From Membranipora membranacea (lineage: Eukaryota > Bryozoa > Gymnolaemata > Cheilostomatida > Membraniporidae), in the NCBI GenBank assembly GCA_914767715.1, contig OU612065.1:31496001-31560000 (forward strand): a stretch of 64,000 nucleotides of DNA. Reading direction: 5' to 3'. Position numbers and translations under genes: made by a program. Positions 60,440 through 64,000 of the stretch are shown here, one piece after another. Numbering within the stretch: the first letter of the stretch is position 1; each line of letters starts with the position of its first letter. The notes under the pieces are model-generated. The model saw nothing but the letters and a program-made list of their open reading frames with translations, ran no database searches and was not told where the DNA came from.

Positions 60440-61485
60440 ATGGCGCGGAACTACTCGCTTTGGAAAGGTTGGTGACAACCAAAATTCTCAGAATTATTTT
60501 ACATAATACTTACCATAACTTATGATACCCGTACTTGCCGACAATATTACAGCATGTCTCTGTTTCCTTGCTCAATAATTAATACAATACACTACAATGT
60601 TTCCGAGGTTTTGTTGCACTTTTGGTCGTTGGTGAGTTTATAAGGCATTTGCCATAATTGGCTTCGAAAGTATTTCCAATCTAATAATGGGTTGAGGCGT
60701 ATAAATTAACCCCACTGAAAATAGATATGAAATTGTAGGCCACTCTATCTACCCCAGCAGAGAGGAAGCCTAAACTGAAGAGGAAGATGATAGCTTTACT
60801 CACAGTATACAGTGGAAAAGGTTATCATGGTGTTCAGATTCAGTGAGTATTTCTATTTTGCTGCTGTATGCACCATGTTGGTATGCAACTTGGGAGGCTT
60901 GGTTATAGATAATAGCATTACTACAGACCTAAACATTGATATTTATGGTTAAATCATGCAGTGCTCGAGATCAAAGCAACTTCTGTATGGGTATTCAGGG
61001 TCAGTACTCAGTTTTCTCCTGTATTGGATATCTTGCGCCTTCATACATCACATCCTATGATAATTTAGATAATAACACGAGATATATCTGTGAGTGCTTT
61101 TGATAGATTCATCTTGCTTTATTTATGATTATATAACTGTGCAATTTCTACTACTAAATCTCTCATCTCCTCATGGTGAGGGAGCAATTTATATCTACCT
61201 CCCCCCCAACAAATATCAAGGCCACATGCTTAGTTTATGAGATCACACACTATGTCTATCTAATTCAAATTGGGTTCTTGACTTTTATTCTCTCTCAATA
61301 CAAGACATGTGTATATAGTATGGCCCTTGCTGTTGATTTGCATATTATGATTTTGATTGTGATAAGTATGTTAATATCTCATGTGTTACAGAATCACCGG
61401 ACACAAGACGATAGAATCGGAGCTGGTTTAAGCTTTACACACCAGTAACCTAATTGACCAGAGCTGTGCGGACGATATGAGTAAG
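60440..61485 (+). pseudogene. PUS1: PUS1-type pseudouridine synthase, 5' fragment, copy 3
   Basis: Exon 1 60440-60467 (intact), exon 2 60761-60842 (intact, RKMIALLTVYSGKGYHG), exon 3 61392-61485 with the same GTTTAA stop as copy 1. The shared stop suggests that copies 1 and 3 share a more recent ancestor or exchanged sequence. The unit spacing to copy 2 is 1946 bp. Confidence 0.75.
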
Positions 61486-61639
61486 GTATGTATGTAAAAG
61501 AGCTCCTCATGTAGTCTGACATTCCCTTATGGAACTTTTGCCCGTGTATAACCAGGAGATTAGGTCATATCATTAGTATTATCATCCTGGGAAAAGTGAA
61601 ATTAATGGGTTACTCTTCAACAACCCCTTGTGTTCTGTG

Positions 61640-62300
61640 TTATCCACTAAGAGATTAGTGATCCCATACTATTTGTAGAGTCCTTCGAACCCATAACTTA
61701 GTGCTTCACTTTAGCTGTATCTAATGTCCTGTCCAGGTTTATTGAAAGTCCATAGTTCCATACACTGGTAGCTCTTATTATGACAAAGTATATGCATCCA
61801 TTTTTCGCAACATTTAATGTTTGTGATAGCCAATAAATCAATCAATCAATCAGAAGTGTATGGTGAAACATGACCAAACTCTTGCCCTGCGAGTATTGAC
61901 TCCCGTATTGCCTTTCAGGAGTTGCTTCCTCTGTTCAAATGAAGGAACAACTCCCGGTCATTCGCCAAGAGATTTTATTAAATTGGCTACATGTACGATC
62001 TTAGTTTTAACTATATTGTGTTGTGAACACTGTATCAGGAGCGCAGCAACAAATTATGATTAACTTAGCAGCCAGCGCTTTTCTTAAATACTTTGTTATA
62101 TTATATATAAGTCCTTTTTTTCATACTCATTAATTGAGGGTGGTGGGGGTTAGTTGACCCAAGTGCCGCATGGACTTGAGAACCTAAACTGCTGTATAGG
62201 CATACAGGACACCTTATACAGCTGACGTGAGGCATTTAATTGTGGGTGACATAATGACATTGGAAGGTGTAGTAGTATGGCGTTATCATTGCCTTGCAGC
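61640..62300 (+). repeat. Dispersed repeat R, copy R5, interrupted
   Basis: Like R2, but split by a roughly 110-bp insertion at 61744-61850. Confidence 0.6.
61744..61850 (+). mobile_element. Short retroposed 3' end with (ATCA)n tail
   Basis: Absent from other R copies, which read TTTATTAATAAGTGTATG across this point. The insert ends in CCAATAAATCAATCAATCAATCA, a microsatellite tail with AATAAA typical of heavily 5'-truncated CR1- or RTE-like retrotransposons. No coding part. Confidence 0.6.
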
Positions 62301-62762
62301 TCATATACAAAGTTTTTTCTTGATAACTCAATCAATTTTGATCGATGTTTCAGTTTGCAAAATTGCTTTACAATCAACAGCATCTTGTTATCATCTTGAT
62401 GCAATTTCTTCCTCAAAAATTTGTATCAAACTGTTCATGACAAGCAGCTAAATCTTTAACATTATCGAGTTATCAACCAAAAACCTGGTGTATGAGCTGC
62501 AAGGCAATGATAACACCTATGCTACTTCACCTTCCAATGCTGTTACGTCGCCCACAACCAAATTCCTCCTGTCAAGGCTAATGCTCCATATAGTGGCCTG
62601 TCTAGGTTTATTATTATGTCTATGTGTATAGTTTGTTTTTTGATTTATGCAGACCGGTGCTCAAATAAAGAAGGTAAGAAAAGCTCAGTAGGTTAAACAA
62701 GAGGAGATGATTAGCCGCAATCAGAACCGGATGAATAGAGAGTGCTGAGAACCTTATATTGA

Positions 62763-62793
62763 AGATGGCGCGGAACTACTCACTTTGGAAAGG
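62763..62793 (+). pseudogene. Isolated PUS1 first-exon copy
   Basis: Same sequence and donor (GTAGATGCC) as at 50711, with no exon 2 behind it. Confidence 0.5.
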
Positions 62794-63094
62794 TAGATGC
62801 CAATCTTTAATTCTTAGGAATACTTTACATAATACTTCACCTTAACTGATGTTACCGTACTTGCCAACAATATTACAGCATGTCTCTGTTTCCTTGCTCA
62901 ATAATTAATACACTACACTACAATGTTTTCTGGATATTTTGCATATTTGGTGATTTTATATGGCATTTACAATCAAATAATGAGTTGAGACCTAACAAAC
63001 TTGTTCATTGATGAAAGTTTCAGTCAATCTCACTATTTTTCGGATATCAACTGTTAACCTGCTGATTGTCAACTTTTGGACTAAAGAGTAAAAA

Positions 63095-63276
63095 ATGTCT
63101 CTTTGCCGTGCAAAGTTCACTCGTGTTATAAATCTTACTAGGATGATGGATTTAACTAAACCTATAGTGGTGAAGAAAGCTACGCCTAAGAAGTATGCAT
63201 CCCGGTCGACTGGCAGAAAACGCCCCACCATAAAGAGATGTTTGTGCTGCATTACAATGACATTTCATGGATTTGA
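63095..63276 (+). CDS. Possible first exon of an unrecognised gene (basic N-terminus)
   Basis: ATG in a fair context opens a Lys/Arg-rich stretch (KPIVVKKATPKKYASRSTGR, KRPTIKRC) and ends at FHGFE with a GTAAAT donor. The sequence is unique in the window and follows the orphan PUS1 exon 1. A stretch from 63869 to 63989 is open after an ATTATCCAG acceptor but does not join this exon in a long frame. It could be a diverged relative of PUS1 exon 2 or chance. I do not recognise it. Confidence 0.25.
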
Positions 63277-63301
63277 GGTAAATGAACAGCTCGCCCTAAC
63301 A

Positions 63302-64000
63302 CTTGAACTTATTGTGAAGAACTGTCGCTCCAAATCCCATCGCTCAGTTGTATAAATTAACCACATTGGATATAGATATGAAATGGGGGGTAACTGACTG
63401 ACCAAATGTGTCCCAGCTTATGGACAACTGCTTCAATGACTTGTCTTCCATGGTTAGATTACGGGAAGGTGCTTTATAATCCATCCAATCAAATTCATAA
63501 ATGAAAATGTATGGCCCCAAATATTAATAATTTAATATATATATATATAAAATATGAAATATAAATATGTACACAGTATATGACTCACACTATATATGCT
63601 GTAGGATCAATATCAAACGTGATGTAATATATACCGTCACCATATATCTATATATCTATGATTGACCATTACCTAAATAAGGTGGCAACAAAGTAGTATC
63701 CCATAGTACAATTCTCTGAATATCATTTTATGAGTATCTATGTTCATTAAGATAATGCATCAATCATAGCATGATCATGTTGGAATTATGTTTGTATTTT
63801 CTGTTTATGTGAGATAAGACTTTATTACTTCATTAACTACTGTATGATTTATCGATTATCCAGGGAAGTCCACCATTAAAACAGACCCAGAGAGGCAGTC
63901 TGGTTTCACACCTCGAGGCTATCATACTATAGATAGACTCTGTGAATGTTGCATTCAGTGCCAGAGCTCAGCCCACCAGATCTCATAACCAGCCATTCTC
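63302..64000 (+). other. Right-edge region; no confident gene
   Basis: AT-rich with TA repeats at 63533-63550. A possible acceptor ATTATCCAG at 63860-63868 is followed by about 120 nt open to TAA at 63987-63989, rich in Cys and Gln. Assignment is not possible from this window. Confidence 0.4.

Overview
This is an intron-rich, AT-rich eukaryotic window, almost certainly from an invertebrate animal. GT-AG introns, domain mosaics joined by phase-matched exons, a caspase, and a heavy load of LINE, Ty3/gypsy and hAT-like debris all point that way. An early-branching metazoan such as a demosponge would fit, but nothing in the sequence fixes the taxon.

Positions 399-43767 (+ strand) read as one large gene that enters from beyond the left edge. 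Its exons are: two copies of a Pro/Gln/Ser-rich linker exon (399, 1853); an exon leading into a leucine-rich repeat (LRR) domain (2765); 14 intact LRR exons between 3811 and 32921; one 1.9-kb exon with the last LRR, a Roc GTPase and a COR domain (38531-40461); two short Pro/Ala/Ser linker exons; and six exons of a caspase domain with catalytic His and Cys, ending in TGA at 43767. Every junction was checked for phase by hand. Joined in order, the exons give 2,091 residues with no stop before the last codon. All 14 LRR exons are phase 2-2, so each can be skipped, added or duplicated without a frame change.

The LRR array grew by nested duplications. There are exon-scale tandem units (about 1405 bp at 11.4-16.1 kb; 1486 bp at 5.7-8.7 kb; 840 bp at 8.5-9.5 kb) and larger blocks ending in a fixed tail (about 1.4 kb) plus a Ty3/gypsy fragment. 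The introns also hold a 3.3-kb LINE with target-site duplications (16134-19435), two 417-bp hAT-like elements carrying a tRNA-like module (30171, 34350), a 160-nt foldback in three copies, and dead LRR exons that have lost their splice acceptor.

From 43768 to 64000 the window is a second duplication zone. The 3' half of the caspase gene and its downstream DNA (about 42080-49534) recur at 51302-59473. The second caspase copy is a pseudogene. The same zone carries three partial copies of the first exons of a PUS1-type tRNA pseudouridine synthase gene, each with its own or a shared stop codon, plus MITEs, perfect hairpins and a 786-bp hAT-like insertion found only in the second copy. No rRNA gene, standard tRNA gene, CRISPR array or bacterial-type operon was seen.

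Working model (inference): LRRs sense a ligand, Roc-COR acts as GTP switch and dimeriser, and the C-terminal caspase executes. This would be an NLR-like receptor-protease in one chain whose sensor can be varied by exon duplication and possibly by exon skipping.
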